Assembly (NCBI GenBank): GCA_002786065.1
Contig: NHNY01000004.1
Location: 186,001-250,000 of the forward strand
Source: Microcyclospora pomicola
Lineage: Eukaryota > Ascomycota > Dothideomycetes > Capnodiales
Reading direction: 5' to 3'
DNA: 64,000 nt
Below the pieces are notes generated by a model. It had not been told where the DNA came from. It saw nothing but the letters and a program-made list of their open reading frames with translations, and did no database searches. Below are positions 13,079-23,739 of this stretch, in pieces. Every line of letters starts with the position of its first letter. Positions within the stretch are counted from its first letter, which is position 1. Both the position numbers and the translations under genes were made by a program.

Positions 13079-13642
13079 TCATACCGGATTACCATTGGGA
13101 ACAGTCGGAAAGGGCGACATCAGTCTTTCTCGATTCCTCTTGGCGATTTCTGCGTCTCTTCTCTTCTGCATCCTCATCTGGTAGAAATTCTTATGCAGCT
13201 CAAAAATCCTCGGGCCATCCACTTTCGCCTTGTCCGGCTGTTTCTGCTTTTCAAGCTCTTTCAGCTTCTCGTCCTTTGCTTTCTCATCCGCCTCATCATC
13301 CCCATCCTCTTTCTTCTTTTCTTCCTTCTTGTCTACTTTGTCGGAATCTTTCTGTTTCCGCTTCGCCAGCTTCTTGCGCATCTTCTCTTCATATTCCGTC
13401 TTCACGGCCTCGATCTCTTTATCAAGCTCCTCTTTCCGCTTCTTCTCAGCAAGTTCATCTTCGTCCTTGGGAATCGCGAATTTGCGATCCACTAGATGTC
13501 CTGGACAGATATGAAACCAATCATCCTGATCAGGCGTGATGAGAACAGTAGAAGAAGGTTTGTAGCAAATCCAACAAGCTTTAGCTGAAGCTTCCGCAGT
13601 GAGCCGACGGTGGTAGAGATTCTTGTTTGCTGCGGCAGCCAT
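13079..13642 (-). CDS. VFA1: Vps4-associated protein 1 (Vfa1)
   Basis: A single exon of 187 residues from ATG 13642. An upstream in-frame extension exists but would add a non-conserved basic leader. The N-terminal domain reads LYHRRLTAEASAKACWICYK, with Cys/His zinc ligands CWIC...HICPGHL, followed by a long highly charged Lys/Glu coiled coil (about residues 60-135) and a conserved C-terminal motif (FELHKNFYQMRMQKRR) that resembles an MIT-interacting segment. In yeast, Vfa1 binds the MIT domain of the AAA-ATPase Vps4 and stimulates ESCRT-III disassembly at endosomes. It is divergent with argininosuccinate lyase, 251 bases between start codons, so the two share a promoter. Confidence 0.85.
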   Translation of the reverse strand: MAAAANKNLYHRRLTAEASAKACWICYKPSSTVLITPDQDDWFHICPGHLVDRKFAIPKDEDELAEKKRKEELDKEIEAVKTEYEEKMRKKLAKRKQKDSDKVDKKEEKKKEDGDDEADEKAKDEKLKELEKQKQPDKAKVDGPRIFELHKNFYQMRMQKRRDAEIAKRNRERLMSPFPTVPNGNPV

Positions 13643-13759
13643 TCTGAATCTCCTTCGGACGACTATGATGTTTGGGTACTGCAGTGAGCGAGACCGAGCT
13701 GTGGGCTGCGAAGGCTGACTCATCCGGCCCGCAGTGCAGCACGATAAGAACGATAACTA

Positions 13760-13795
13760 ATGCAGGTCGTTCGAGGCGCTTTCATGTGCTTGTAA
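13760..13795 (+). promoter_or_regulatory. Possible uORF ahead of argininosuccinate lyase
   Basis: An 11-codon ATG-initiated ORF ([11 protein letters not shown]) lies about 100 bases upstream of the lyase start. Whether it is in the mRNA depends on the unknown transcription start. It does not resemble the arginine attenuator peptide of arg-2/CPA1. Confidence 0.2.
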
Positions 13796-13893
13796 AGAAA
13801 AAGTTCACGAGGTCTAGAGCTTTTCACAATCTTGCCATTGATTCTGATAAAAGGGCGGAACTTCTACCGGACTTTAGTAGAGTGACACTCACC

Positions 13894-15297
13894 ATGGCGA
13901 ACGACGCATTTGCCGCTGGACAGCTCTGGGGAGGCCGCTTTACTGGCGGTCTCGACCCGATCATGACCCAGTACAACGAATCGATCTACTTTGACCGTGC
14001 CTTCTATTCTCAAGACATCCGTGGCAGCGTGGCTTACGCCCGTGCGAATCAGAAGACAGGCATCCTGACCAAGCACGAGTTCGAGGAGATCGAGCGAGGA
14101 TTCCAACAAGTCCTTAAGGAATGGCAGGATGGGACATTCAAGATCATCCCCGGTGCGGACGAAGATATCCATACCGCCAACGAGCGAAGGCTAGGGGAGA
14201 TCATTGGTAAAGATATCGCAGGCAAGCTTCACACCGGGCGTAGCAGGAACGACCAGGTCGCAACAGACATGAGATTGTGGCTACGTGATCAACTTGAACA
14301 GCTGGAGTCATATCTTGTCGACTTCCTCAAGGTAATTGCCGCTCGTGCAGAGAAGGAGATTGAGTACGTCATGCCTGGATACACGCATCTCCAGCGAGCA
14401 CAGCCTATCCGTTGGAGTCATTGGATGCTGATGTATGGCTCATTCTTCACATCCGACCTTTATCGACTGCGTGAGGTCAAGGCGCGAGTCAACAGGTCCC
14501 CATTGGGTTGCGGAGCGTTAGCTGGTAATCCTTTTGGCATCGATCGCGAAGCTATTGCGGAAGAACTGGGATTTGAAGGTTTGATCATGAACTCCATGGC
14601 TGGAGTTGCGGATCGTGACTTCGTCGTTGAGACGATGCAGTGGGGATCCATGCTCATGATGCACATGTCCCGATGGGCAGAGGACCTGATAATCTACTCG
14701 TCCGGCGAGTTCTCTTTCATTAAGCTCGCAGACGCATACTCGACCGGCTCCTCACTGATGCCGCAGAAGAAGAATCCTGACTCTCTTGAGCTGCTTCGGG
14801 GCAAGTCGGGCAGAGTCTTTGGTCAGATGACCGGTCTGATGATGTCGATCAAGGGCATTCCTTCCACGTACAACAAAGATCTACAGGAATCTGTTGAGCC
14901 ACTCCTGGATCATGTGAAAACTGTGGGTGATTCTCTCCAGATTGCTACAGGAGTGTTGTCAACCTTGGCCGTACAGTCCGAGAACATGCTGAAGTCCTTG
15001 ACGCCTGATATGTTGGCCACGGACCTTGCAGATTACCTTGTGAGAAAGGGTGTGCCATTCAGAGAAACACATCACATCTCTGGAGTATGTGTCGCATTGG
15101 CAGAGAAGGAGAACAAGCCAATGGACACGTTGTCCTACGAGCAATTGCAAGGAGTGGACAAGCGTTTCGGAGAAGACATCATGGAGGTCTTCGATTACCA
15201 AAAAAGTGTTGAGATGCGATCGGCCAAAGGTGGAACGAGCAAGAGTGCTGTGATGGAGCAAATTGAGGCCGTGAAAAAGGCATTGGCTGGGCAATGA
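13894..15297 (+). CDS. ARG4: Argininosuccinate lyase
   Basis: A single exon of 467 residues, the usual family length. The start is the ATG at 13894 (ACACTCACCATGGCG); the frame is open upstream but has no further ATG. It catalyses the last step of arginine synthesis, cleaving argininosuccinate to arginine and fumarate. Signatures seen: WGGRF near residue 12, [12 protein letters not shown] at 114-125, [10 protein letters not shown] around 162-171, and the fumarate-lyase signature [11 protein letters not shown] at 285-295 with the catalytic Ser on its mobile loop. The protein is expected to be a homotetramer in the cytosol. It is divergent with VFA1, without functional connection that I can see. 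Confidence 0.97.
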   Translation: MANDAFAAGQLWGGRFTGGLDPIMTQYNESIYFDRAFYSQDIRGSVAYARANQKTGILTKHEFEEIERGFQQVLKEWQDGTFKIIPGADEDIHTANERRLGEIIGKDIAGKLHTGRSRNDQVATDMRLWLRDQLEQLESYLVDFLKVIAARAEKEIEYVMPGYTHLQRAQPIRWSHWMLMYGSFFTSDLYRLREVKARVNRSPLGCGALAGNPFGIDREAIAEELGFEGLIMNSMAGVADRDFVVETMQWGSMLMMHMSRWAEDLIIYSSGEFSFIKLADAYSTGSSLMPQKKNPDSLELLRGKSGRVFGQMTGLMMSIKGIPSTYNKDLQESVEPLLDHVKTVGDSLQIATGVLSTLAVQSENMLKSLTPDMLATDLADYLVRKGVPFRETHHISGVCVALAEKENKPMDTLSYEQLQGVDKRFGEDIMEVFDYQKSVEMRSAKGGTSKSAVMEQIEAVKKALAGQ

Positions 15298-15895
15298 AGC
15301 AACAGAGCTTGCGATGAGGCGGCGATGTTGTAGACTTGAAGACAGCGATGATACCTTTTCATGTGGCGTACAGGGATGTCGAAAAAGCAGGCGTGGGATT
15401 GATTCTAGAGCACACCGAATGTTATGCATTATGGCAGATACAATCGACAATTGATGAAGACGATTCAAAAAGATGTAGCTTTTGTTTAAAGCAAGCATTA
15501 TTCTGCGTGAACCCCGTCGAATAGGGATCCTGGATGATCCTGTTGGATCTCCCTGTGTGCTACGTGAGCCTGACGGTCCTTTGTCGAATACGGACTGCTG
15601 AGAATAGGATCACAAGATAATGGGTTCGACCGTTGCGGTCAATGCGGTTGCTATAATGTCAGCCAATGAGGCATGTCGCAGCTTAAACCTCAGGACCTCA
15701 TGCCGAATGCCGACAGGCTTGGAAACGATATTTATTGCATTCGCGGACCACGAGATTATTTCCCTCTTATGTCCTTTCTCAGATGATTGCTATTTCTCTC
15801 TTCGTGATCGCGGAGCGTCGTGGTCTTGTCCAACTTCACTCCTAACAAATCTTGTTCATCTTCAGCCCCGATAAATTAACTCCGACACGCTCATA
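15298..15895. other. Intergenic, lyase 3' flank and RUS-family promoter
   Basis: No gene or repeat is recognised. The last 100 bases before 15896 are pyrimidine-rich, fitting a 5' leader. Confidence 0.4.
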
Positions 15896-17462
15896 ATGGC
15901 AGAGAACACCATCACTATCACGGAGCGTGATGAGTCTGGTGCTGTAGCCACAACATTCATCGCTTCCGGCGAAGGCATGAGCAGGGTAGATGTTGTTCGA
16001 CCAGAAGTGACCAAGTCGCTATGGCAGATGGGACTTGATGTCTTCCTGCCCGCTGGGTTCCCGCATAGTGTTACTGACGATTATGTAGAGTGAGTTTATT
16101 TTCTTCTCTTGAGTCACAGTGCAGAGTATCGATATGTATGATGAGAAAGGCAACTACTGTGAAGGGTAACACGACGAAGGAGTTCAACTGAAGCTAATTC
16201 GAGAGACCAGATATCAGATCTATGTACGTTGCCCCAGCATCAGACATGTCCATCTTAGTCAACATCGGACAGATTCATCGAAGCTCGTCCTAATGCCTAC
16301 CTAGGATTCCCTCCAAGCCTTCTCATCGAGCATAGCCAGCATGCTTTCTTCGCGTGCCGTCCTCTCTAGTGTGGGTGTCGGCGACTCCACTGCCTCCCCA
16401 ACAGCAGCATTGCTTCTGTCAGTCCTCCAAGAATCCGCAGGTCGTATCGCCACAATCATGTTTGCATATCGTTTCGGGACTGCCCTGGAGCCAGAATGCA
16501 AGATGTATCGCCTGTTAGCCGATATTCTCAACGACTTCGCTTTCGTCCTGGACGTCCTCTCGCCCATCTTTCCCAAAGCGATCCGAGTCGTTATCCTCAG
16601 CTTCTCGAGTATCCTGAGGGCGTTGTGTGGTGTAGCCGCTGGCTCAGCAAAGGCGAGTCTCAGTGCACATTTTGCGCAGTGGGGGAATCTAGGTGAACTC
16701 AATGCCAAAGACTCCAGTCAGGAAACGGTCATCTCGTTGCTAGGGATGTTGGCAGGTAGTGTGGTAGTGACCTATATCACGACTCCGATGGCAACGTGGA
16801 CCACTTTGATATTACTCCTAGCTGTCCATCTTGAGACCAATCGCAGAGCAGTGCGAGCAGTGAGCATGAGGACATTGAGTCGTCAAAGGGCCACCATTGT
16901 TTTCCACCAGTTGGCTCGTGGGGTCATCCCGACTCCGCAAAACGTATCACAGCAGGAGAAGATATTCGAACAGGATGGCATCTTGAAGAACAGCTCGGAC
17001 GAGATCGTAGGCCGAGCTACCTTTGGTGGATCTTTAGCTCCGCTCTTCAAACACGTAGCAACACAGCAAAACACTTCGACAGGATCCATGCTATTACAAG
17101 ACTCAAAAGTCCTACCCCATCTTCTCGCTGTTTTTGAGGACGAAGAGTTTATTATCTGGTACCCTCAGGCTTCACAGCAGCCGAATGAAACGGAGAACTT
17201 CCAGGTAGTTCTCAAGAAAGATGCTGCTGCCCGGGACATCCTAGTAGCATGGTGGAGTGTGCTGGCATTTGCGATCAGCAGTAAAAGGGATGCTCACGAC
17301 GGGAGCGAGGCCACACTGACTGCTATGAGAAAAGCTGTGAAGGAGACTAGAGTACTTCTTGCCAAGTTCGAGGGTAGACTTGGCGAGTTAGGCTGGGACC
17401 TGGATGCCGGAGCTATTGAAACGAAATCGAGCCTGAGAGTTGAAGTCGGTCCTATTAAATGA
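15896..17462 (+). CDS. RUS/DUF647 family membrane protein
   Basis: Three exons give 454 residues: 15896-16089, a 13-base microexon 16211-16223, and 16305-17462. The microexon supplies the codons for YQIY and joins DDYVE to DSLQAFSSSIASML, the conserved core of the root-UVB-sensitive (RUS, DUF647) family. Introns are GTGAGT...CCAG (121 bases) and GTACGT...CTAG (81 bases). The core string VDVVRPEVTKSLWQMGLDVF, the glycine-rich segment GVGDSTASPTAALLLSVLQE and the hydrophobic segments (for example LLGMLAGSVVVTYIT) are typical. The family is best known from plants (RUS1/2) and human RUSF1; its biochemical role is not settled. Membrane location is inferred from the hydrophobic segments. Confidence 0.85.
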
Positions 17463-17725
17463 TGGAGAAACCAGATACGAAGTCAAGATCCAATTGCCTT
17501 GACAGGGGTGGCATATGAGAGCGTTTACACTTTGGTTTGAACGCGCTCCTCCTAAGGTATCAGATTCCTACAAAACACATCGACCCGTTGCTCCCGATGC
17601 TAAAAGGACAAAAAGTTCTTGTATTATGAAACACCCTGAGTCACTTGAAAGGTCGTACTCTATTGCAGCACGTCTTGCGCTGCTGTTGCATAACATGGTC
17701 CATCTTACCAAGAACATACGACTAC

Positions 17726-18933
17726 TCATGCACTCTGCATGGCATCAACATTCACATCTTCTATCCTCCACATGTACCACATAAATAGGCTCCTAAATCG
17801 AATGTCAGCTTGCTCTGCCTCATGAAGTTGCACTTGACCAACCTGTATGGCCTGAATGCTTCCGCCACCTCAATCATCTCCTGCTCTCCCATGTACTTCC
17901 ACTTGCCTCCGCCCTTCGCCTTGAGCTTCGTGACATTCTTGCCTTTGTACACTGCCATGCCTCTTTGTACGCCAAGGTCACCTGTGGAAAAGACGTCCAT
18001 TCGTTTCAGACCAAAACACATGAACATCTCCACACTCCAGGCTCCGAGGCCTCTCACGGCGACCAACTTCTCCATGACTTCTTCATCGGACCCATTCATC
18101 AGCATGTCCACTGTCAAATCTCCACCACAAAACTTCTGCGCAAGGCCTTGGATGTACTCTGCTTTACGCTGACTCAGTCCAGCTTCGCGAAGGCGTGGAA
18201 GTGATGTAGCCGCTACAATCGCAGGAGTTGGATACCCAGACGGACATTGGTCAGGCGGAAAGAGACCTATGAACTTGTTCTTAATGCTACTCGCTGCAGC
18301 ACCAGAAACCTGTTGAGCCATGATGCCGCTGGTCAGACTTCGAAACGGATCAATGGTTTCAGCCAGACCTTCCGGGCCAAAGACTTTGCAATAGTTGCTG
18401 TCAATCACAGTCTTGAGCTTTGGATCAACTTTCAGGAGATGGGCACATGCTTCGCTCAGTAGCGTTCTATCAGTCGTGAGTGGAACTTTCGATACCGAAC
18501 TGGCCTCCTCCCAATTACTGAAGGATGACTGCACCTGGGTGCCGCCAGGAGTTACCAACGAGGCACTTGAGTGGTGTGGATCGACTGGACGAGCGGCTTG
18601 AGTGGGCATAACACCGTCAATGTCTCCCGTGCTATAGCTGGCCTTAGGCGTTGTCTTCATCATGAATCCAATAGCAGACGGCGTCGGAGTGACAGGCGGA
18701 GGCTTGACTGCAACCTTACGCCTCTTGTTTGGAGTGGAAGGGTGTGGCATTGTGGCACCAGAGCCTGTGGAAGCTCCATCTCGAGCAATGTCATTGATCG
18801 CGGTCGCTTCTGTAGCTTTTACACTACCGCGGCCACGCTTCTTAGTTGGCGCGACGGTCTCTGCAAGGCCTCCGTTCGGCTGTGACTCAATCTTAGGAGT
18901 TACAGATACGCGAGATGACCGTCTCAGAGACAT
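17726..18933 (-). CDS. MAG1: DNA-3-methyladenine glycosylase (HhH-GPD, Mag1/AlkA type)
   Basis: Two exons, 18933-17843 and 17792-17726, with a 50-base intron (GTTGGT...TTAG), give 385 residues. Splicing replaces the unspliced tail with SLFMWYMWRIEDV, the conserved C-terminal helix of this family, so the unspliced ORF end at 17761 is not the true terminus. It excises alkylated bases such as 3-methyladenine at the start of base-excision repair. Residues 1-150 are basic, Ser/Thr/Pro-rich and probably disordered, with KKRGRG and NKRRK as likely nuclear signals. The helix-hairpin-helix LVAVRGLGAWS lies at about 290-300 and the catalytic Asp at about 319 in FSTGDLG. It is convergent with the RUS-family gene. 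Confidence 0.93.
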
Positions 18934-19461
18934 TGCAGTGGGTGGGAAGTGTGCCGACTGATTTCTGGAAGCAAGACGCTTAACATCAAGAAGCAGCCAA
19001 CGAGTGACAGCACGAGTGTAGGGGATCTCGTGCCGAAGAAGCGCCAGACTTGCAATCTTTACGACGGCGAGAAGATCGAGTGTCGGATGATGTTTCTATG
19101 TTTCTTTCCACAAAAGTAAATTGATGAATATATGTAAGGCAAGATTCTAAGCCAGACCTTTACTACGCGATGCTCCACGCGCTCTACACCCAGAATCACG
19201 TGCAAGTGCCTTGGAGTAAGGACTACACGTACATGTATGTCAATGCCGTAAGTATCTGGACCACCCGAAAACAGTTAAGAGTCAGAGCCTCTGCGAAATG
19301 ACATAGAGTGTTTGCAAGCAGGTTCTGTATCGTATAGTACACAAGTACATAGAAGACTGCCTCAGTAGTCTATCACCATCTCCCAAACAGGCACACATCG
19401 GTATATACAGTGCTTAGCTAGCCGTTGGCTCTCTTCACACAAAGCAGTCATGCTCAGCAAC
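18934..19461. other. Intergenic, MAG1 promoter and QCR7 3' flank
   Basis: No gene or repeat seen. It holds the glycosylase promoter on its left side and the QCR7 3' UTR on its right side. Confidence 0.4.
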
Positions 19462-20105
19462 TTAATGCTTGTTTCCATTCGTCTTGGGTTTGGAGATGAC
19501 CATGGAGTCCAGGTCTGATCGTTCGGCGATTTCCTGCTCAATGGCCTTGATGATGGGGGAAAGGTATTGGGCGTCCTGCACAACCTTGTCAGTTACTGTT
19601 CCAGCACACATTTTCCAGATATGAACCCAAAGGCTTCTCGCGTCTCATGCTGAGATCGTGTACTCACATCGCTTGGCTTGGTCCATTCCTCCTTTGGTAG
19701 CAGCTGATGGGTGAGAGACAACTGCATCACCGTTGTAAGCGTCCCGAGCTCTCCTTCGCTATTCACAACCAATCATACCTGGAATGCTCTCCTCATGCGG
19801 TACACGCGGTCGTAGGCCTCCTTCGGCGGAAGGCGCTTCAAGGCCAATTGCACGGCCTCACTCTCCTCGGGGATCAGATCGTCGGATCTGTACGGACCAA
19901 TGCGTTAGCCCATGAACCGAATTCCCAATTTCTGAGCGATATGCATCTCTTTCTTCGAAGCATGCCGTGTGCTCATTCTCTGGTCGTACCTCAATCCGAG
20001 CTTGCGATATCCAGCATTGTCGAAGTACCACCCGGCGAGCGGCTCGAACCACTTCTTCAACCAGGGTCGCTTCATGATAGCGGGGGCAAGTGAAGGGACC
20101 GACAT
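19462..20105 (-). CDS. QCR7: Cytochrome bc1 complex subunit 7 (Qcr7)
   Basis: Four small exons, 20105-19990, 19887-19779, 19721-19668 and 19575-19462, with GT-AG introns of 102, 57 and 92 bases, give 130 residues, close to the usual ~125. The spliced protein begins [19 protein letters not shown], continues [20 protein letters not shown] and [20 protein letters not shown], and has the conserved [16 protein letters not shown]. This is the 14-kDa matrix-side subunit of respiratory complex III (UCR_14kD family), near cytochrome b and the ubiquinone site. No cleavable presequence is expected. It is head-to-head with a mitochondrial NAD+ carrier, 503 bases between start codons, and CCAAT boxes lie between them. 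Confidence 0.93.
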
Positions 20106-20452
20106 GATGGCGATTGTCGAGAGCTGTGTTCTGCGGTGATGTGGTGCGAATGTGCTCGCTGTCTGCCGATGTTCTTTCACGAAGCACCATTCGGATGGCT
20201 TTCTCTAAGCTAGCGAATGCATCGGGAGAGCTCGGATCACGTGATGCTGTTTCTTCTTGCACCTTCCCGTGTCTGGCCTCGTCCCCCACGTTAAGCTCTA
20301 GCTTACACGTACAAACTCGAGCTGATAGAGCAGCCGATATTTACGACACTCGCATACACCTAGCGGAGCACCAGTCAATCCATTACACGAAGAGTCTCTG
20401 TGCCACCGCAAGCTACGCCGAGCCATTGTCAACGCGCTCCGGTCTGTCACTC

Positions 20453-20503
20453 CCAATATCGTCTACTCGCGGCGGGGCTGCTCGAACTCCAGATAAGGAT
20501 TGG
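20453..20503. promoter_or_regulatory. Two CCAAT boxes in the QCR7 / NAD+ carrier promoter
   Basis: CCAAT on the plus strand at 20453-20457 and on the minus strand (ATTGG) at 20499-20503 lie in the shared intergenic region of two mitochondrial genes. The fungal HAP/AnCF complex binds CCAAT and controls respiratory genes; binding here is inference. Confidence 0.3.
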
Positions 20504-20608
20504 TTGTGAAGAAACAAGAAGCAAACAAACACATATCAATACAACCTATACCAGCTCCCACCGAGCATGCACGTGCTATCGAGGTACTTTCGGTAGTACT
20601 ACCGGGAA

Positions 20609-21832
20609 ATGCAAACCATGAAGGGTGCGGATGTCGACACACACGACCATGGACCGCCAACCACGATAGCATCACAAACTACGGCATCTCTACGCCAACA
20701 TACACCATATCCGCGACTCGCCAAATGGGCAACCAAGCTCTCCGACCCTGCGATCAATTCCTTCTCGGGTGCGACAGCAGGTATGGCAAGTGGCATCGTG
20801 ACTTGTCCGCTGGACGTCATCAAAACAAAGCTGCAAGCGCAAGGATCGTTCGCCAATCCTGGACTGAAAAGCGCCGGACCGCCTGCGAGCGCATTGTATC
20901 ATGGAATGTTGGGTACTGCGAGGACGATCATCCGCCAAGACGGACTGAAGGGGATGTATCGCGGCCTTGGACCGATGCTATTGGGTTACCTGCCGACGTG
21001 GGCAGTATACATGTCGGTCTATGACAGTAGTCGACAATACTTTTTTCAGCACGGTTACGACACCGATAGTGGTCAACAGTTTGTGGGGCGCGTTTACGCA
21101 TCCCTGTGCGCAGGAGCCTGTAGTACTCTTACCACTAATCCCATCTGGGTGATCAAGACCCGTCTGATGTCGCAAGTCTCCAAAAGTGCCAAGGACGGAG
21201 TGAAGACGCCATGGCAATACACAAGCACATTCGATGCGGCGCGAAAGATGTGGGCAGCTGAGGGTATTAAGGCGTTCTACTCTGGCCTCACTCCGGCACT
21301 TCTTGGCCTTACCCATGTGGCCATTCAATTCCCTCTGTATGAATATTTCAAGCAGGAGTTCACGGGTCTAGAAATGGGTGAGACGCCCGCAGAGCCCGGG
21401 AAATCTGCAGAGAACACGGTGGGGATCTTGCTTGCGACCTTTTTGTCCAAGGTGTGCGCCACCACAGCTACATATCCTCATGAGGTCTTGCGCACACGTC
21501 TTCAAACTCAGCAAAGACACGCACATCCAGAGAGCAACCATGGGTTTGCAAGCCAAGCTCATTCCGAAAGTGTTCATCCTGGCAGCAAAAAGGCTGGGCC
21601 CACTACCAGTCGGACTTTCGAGCCAAAATATCGTGGCGTGATTCAATCAGTCCAAACTATCTACCGAGAGGAGGGATGGCGGGCTTTCTATAATGGGATG
21701 GGAACAAACATGATACGAGCTGTTCCGGCTGCCATGACGACCATGCTCACCTTCGAATCCGTGAAGAGTGCCATTGGCAGGCTGAAGGAGGAAGGTACTG
21801 AGCTTCTAGCCGAGAACACTGGGCGCTTGTGA
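20609..21832 (+). CDS. YIA6: Mitochondrial carrier, probable NAD+ transporter (Yia6/Ndt1 type)
   Basis: A single exon of 407 residues. Three mitochondrial-carrier repeats are present, with signature motifs CPLDVIKTK (66-74), NPIWVIKTR (177-185) and YPHEVLRTR (289-297), so six transmembrane helices in the inner membrane are expected. The stretch GLGPMLLGYLPTWAVYMSVY and the Trp in the second signature match the NAD+/FAD/folate subgroup, closest to yeast Yia6/Yea6, which import NAD+ in exchange for nucleotides. Substrate is inferred from likeness only; a pyrimidine or folate carrier is possible. A Ser/Gly/His-rich insert (about residues 300-335) follows the third signature and is longer than usual. 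A second ATG three codons downstream could also serve as start. Confidence 0.87.
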   Translation: MQTMKGADVDTHDHGPPTTIASQTTASLRQHTPYPRLAKWATKLSDPAINSFSGATAGMASGIVTCPLDVIKTKLQAQGSFANPGLKSAGPPASALYHGMLGTARTIIRQDGLKGMYRGLGPMLLGYLPTWAVYMSVYDSSRQYFFQHGYDTDSGQQFVGRVYASLCAGACSTLTTNPIWVIKTRLMSQVSKSAKDGVKTPWQYTSTFDAARKMWAAEGIKAFYSGLTPALLGLTHVAIQFPLYEYFKQEFTGLEMGETPAEPGKSAENTVGILLATFLSKVCATTATYPHEVLRTRLQTQQRHAHPESNHGFASQAHSESVHPGSKKAGPTTSRTFEPKYRGVIQSVQTIYREEGWRAFYNGMGTNMIRAVPAAMTTMLTFESVKSAIGRLKEEGTELLAENTGRL

Positions 21833-22670
21833 GAGGAGGTGGGTAGACAAGAATTGATGTTCATGGAGTCACGGGGAGCACGAAGCCGTCCTACAACCGC
21901 GGTACGAGACAGGACAGTGTATTGGACGCGCCAAGTACATCGTTTCGCGTTGAGCACGGCGTTTCAGCGGCGTTTCAGCATAGCATGCCAATTGCGGCTT
22001 TTCACCTGAGGTCAAGAGAGTCTCGGTCTGTGGAGAAGTTGCTCTCCTGGGTTATACAAGTATTGAGCTCATATTAGGAGCAGTTTGTACGAAGGGGTTC
22101 AGACGGGCCATCAGCTGTACCTAAACAATAGCATATTCTATGATTTTCACTGCAACTGCTGCGCTATCATATGTACTCTCTGCATTGTTGGGTAGTTGTG
22201 GAAGACTTCCCCGATTGCCTTTGACCTCTCAGAGTCTCAGGTGACTGCAAGCGGATCTATGTCCCGCCGCCAACACTTGCTCGTACGCATTGTAGCACGT
22301 GTTGCGCCTACCATGCCTATCCTGGACAAGAGCATGCATACTGCTTCATAGCCCAAGCCTGTGCAACGGATCCGTACTCGAAGACCGATACTAACGCTGT
22401 TCATCTATACTATTTGTGCTGCCGTCATTTGTGAACTGTTGGTGGGCGTGGACGATTACGAACGTTGTCCTGATGCTAGTATTGACGAACAGCAGGGAGC
22501 ATCTGCGTGTTTGACCGGCTGTTACGTCGCGTGATACATGATAGCAGCAAGTCCATGGCACCAGACTACTCGGCCGAAGCACTGCAGTATCATTCACGCA
22601 AAGGAGTGATAGCCTAGGAGCATTTCCTACCGGTCTATCCAAGAGCGTCACGACACCCGACTAATCCTTC
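21833..22670. other. Intergenic, convergent 3' flanks
   Basis: Between the carrier stop and the stop of the small membrane protein. I see no gene, repeat or RNA. Confidence 0.4.
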
Positions 22671-23144
22671 TCAACCCTCCGCTTCTGCCCCGCGAATCCT
22701 CCTTCCTTTCAACTCCCTCAACACATCCCTCTCCTTCTGCACCCCGCCCTCTCCCTTCTTCCCGTTCCCCTCCTCAGTCACCCCCTTCATCTCCGCCACC
22801 ACCTCGCCCGCCAGCTCCCTCACCGTCCCGCGCCCGCCATCAATCCTCTCTTCTCCCCCATGCCGCCGCCGATGCTCCTTCGACAGATCAATCCCGCCGC
22901 CGCCGGTATCTGCATCCCGATGCCGCTGCGCGTTCGCTTTGGCCGCCCGAATGCTCGTGCGCGTGTACACGACCAACAGCACGGCCATCGTGAACGCCGC
23001 CGCGGGCGCGACGATGGTGCGCGCGTTGATGCGGCCGCGCGCGAAGGCGGGTTTGGCGGACGGCGACGCAGCTGCTGGCTTCGCGCGCACGCCGGACTCG
23101 GAGGTCCCGTCGGGTCCAAGCGGTCGCGAGAGTCGGCCGCCCAT
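22671..23144 (-). CDS. Small single-pass membrane protein, function unknown
   Basis: Reading from ATG 23144 (AAAACCATGGGC, a strong context) gives 157 residues; in-frame ATGs at 23216 and 23243 would add up to 33 residues. It starts MGGRLSRPLGPDGTSES, has a basic region, then one hydrophobic helix TIVAPAAAFTMAVLLVVYTR, followed by a basic, charged tail rich in Arg, Glu and Gly (SIRAAKANAQRHRDADTGG...). Positive charge on both sides makes orientation unclear. I do not recognise a named family. The DNA is very GC-rich, as is the next gene on the same strand. Coding is supported by ORF length, composition and the clean membrane segment, not by a known homologue. Confidence 0.55.
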   Translation of the reverse strand: MGGRLSRPLGPDGTSESGVRAKPAAASPSAKPAFARGRINARTIVAPAAAFTMAVLLVVYTRTSIRAAKANAQRHRDADTGGGGIDLSKEHRRRHGGEERIDGGRGTVRELAGEVVAEMKGVTEEGNGKKGEGGVQKERDVLRELKGRRIRGAEAEG

Positions 23145-23739
23145 GGTTTTTGCGCGGTCGTGGGCGGTCGTTGGCTGGGTTGCTCGTCGACATACAGTAC
23201 GTCCATCACCTCGCATGAGCTCGAAGTGCCGTGAATCGTGCATGGCGCCAGCGCGCCACTAGTCCGGAATGAGCGCACTCCACCTCTGCCCTCGAAAAAT
23301 CACAACCCCAAGACATCCTCCACCCGTCCTTTCTCCTCCCTTTTCCTCTCCAACATCGCGCTCACCTCCCCTAGCAAACGGCCCTCATCACTTCCCATGG
23401 CTACGTTGCGCGGGTGTCCAGGGGGGCAGGCTTCACTGCTCTGCCCCAGTCTCAAGAGCGCGAGAGAGCAAGGGTGTTGAAACCTCCGTCCTGTATCTCC
23501 TGCTTTCTACCGCGGTTCTGTTTAGTTACGGCCTTTGGCATGAGAAAGTGGGTCGAATGCGACGTGACATAGCTTGGAGAGGCAGAAATGCTGGCTGCTT
23601 GATGGCTTGATGAGCATCGACGCCGAGCGGTACTCTTGTGATTATATAGATGGAGTACATAGTCCACTTGCCACGAACCAAGTCATATACAAACGATCAT
23701 TGAGTGTCCGCAACGCCATCTACCAGTAACAAGCCCAAC
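23145..23739. other. Intergenic, promoter of small membrane protein
   Basis: About 600 bases with a pyrimidine-rich part near 23270-23400 (plus-strand C/T runs). No further gene is recognised. Confidence 0.4.

Noticed and set aside
13672-13893. In-frame 74-codon extension of argininosuccinate lyase, basic, resembling a presequence
   Set aside because: It has no ATG, contains acidic residues near its end and overlaps the VFA1 promoter; the enzyme is normally cytosolic.
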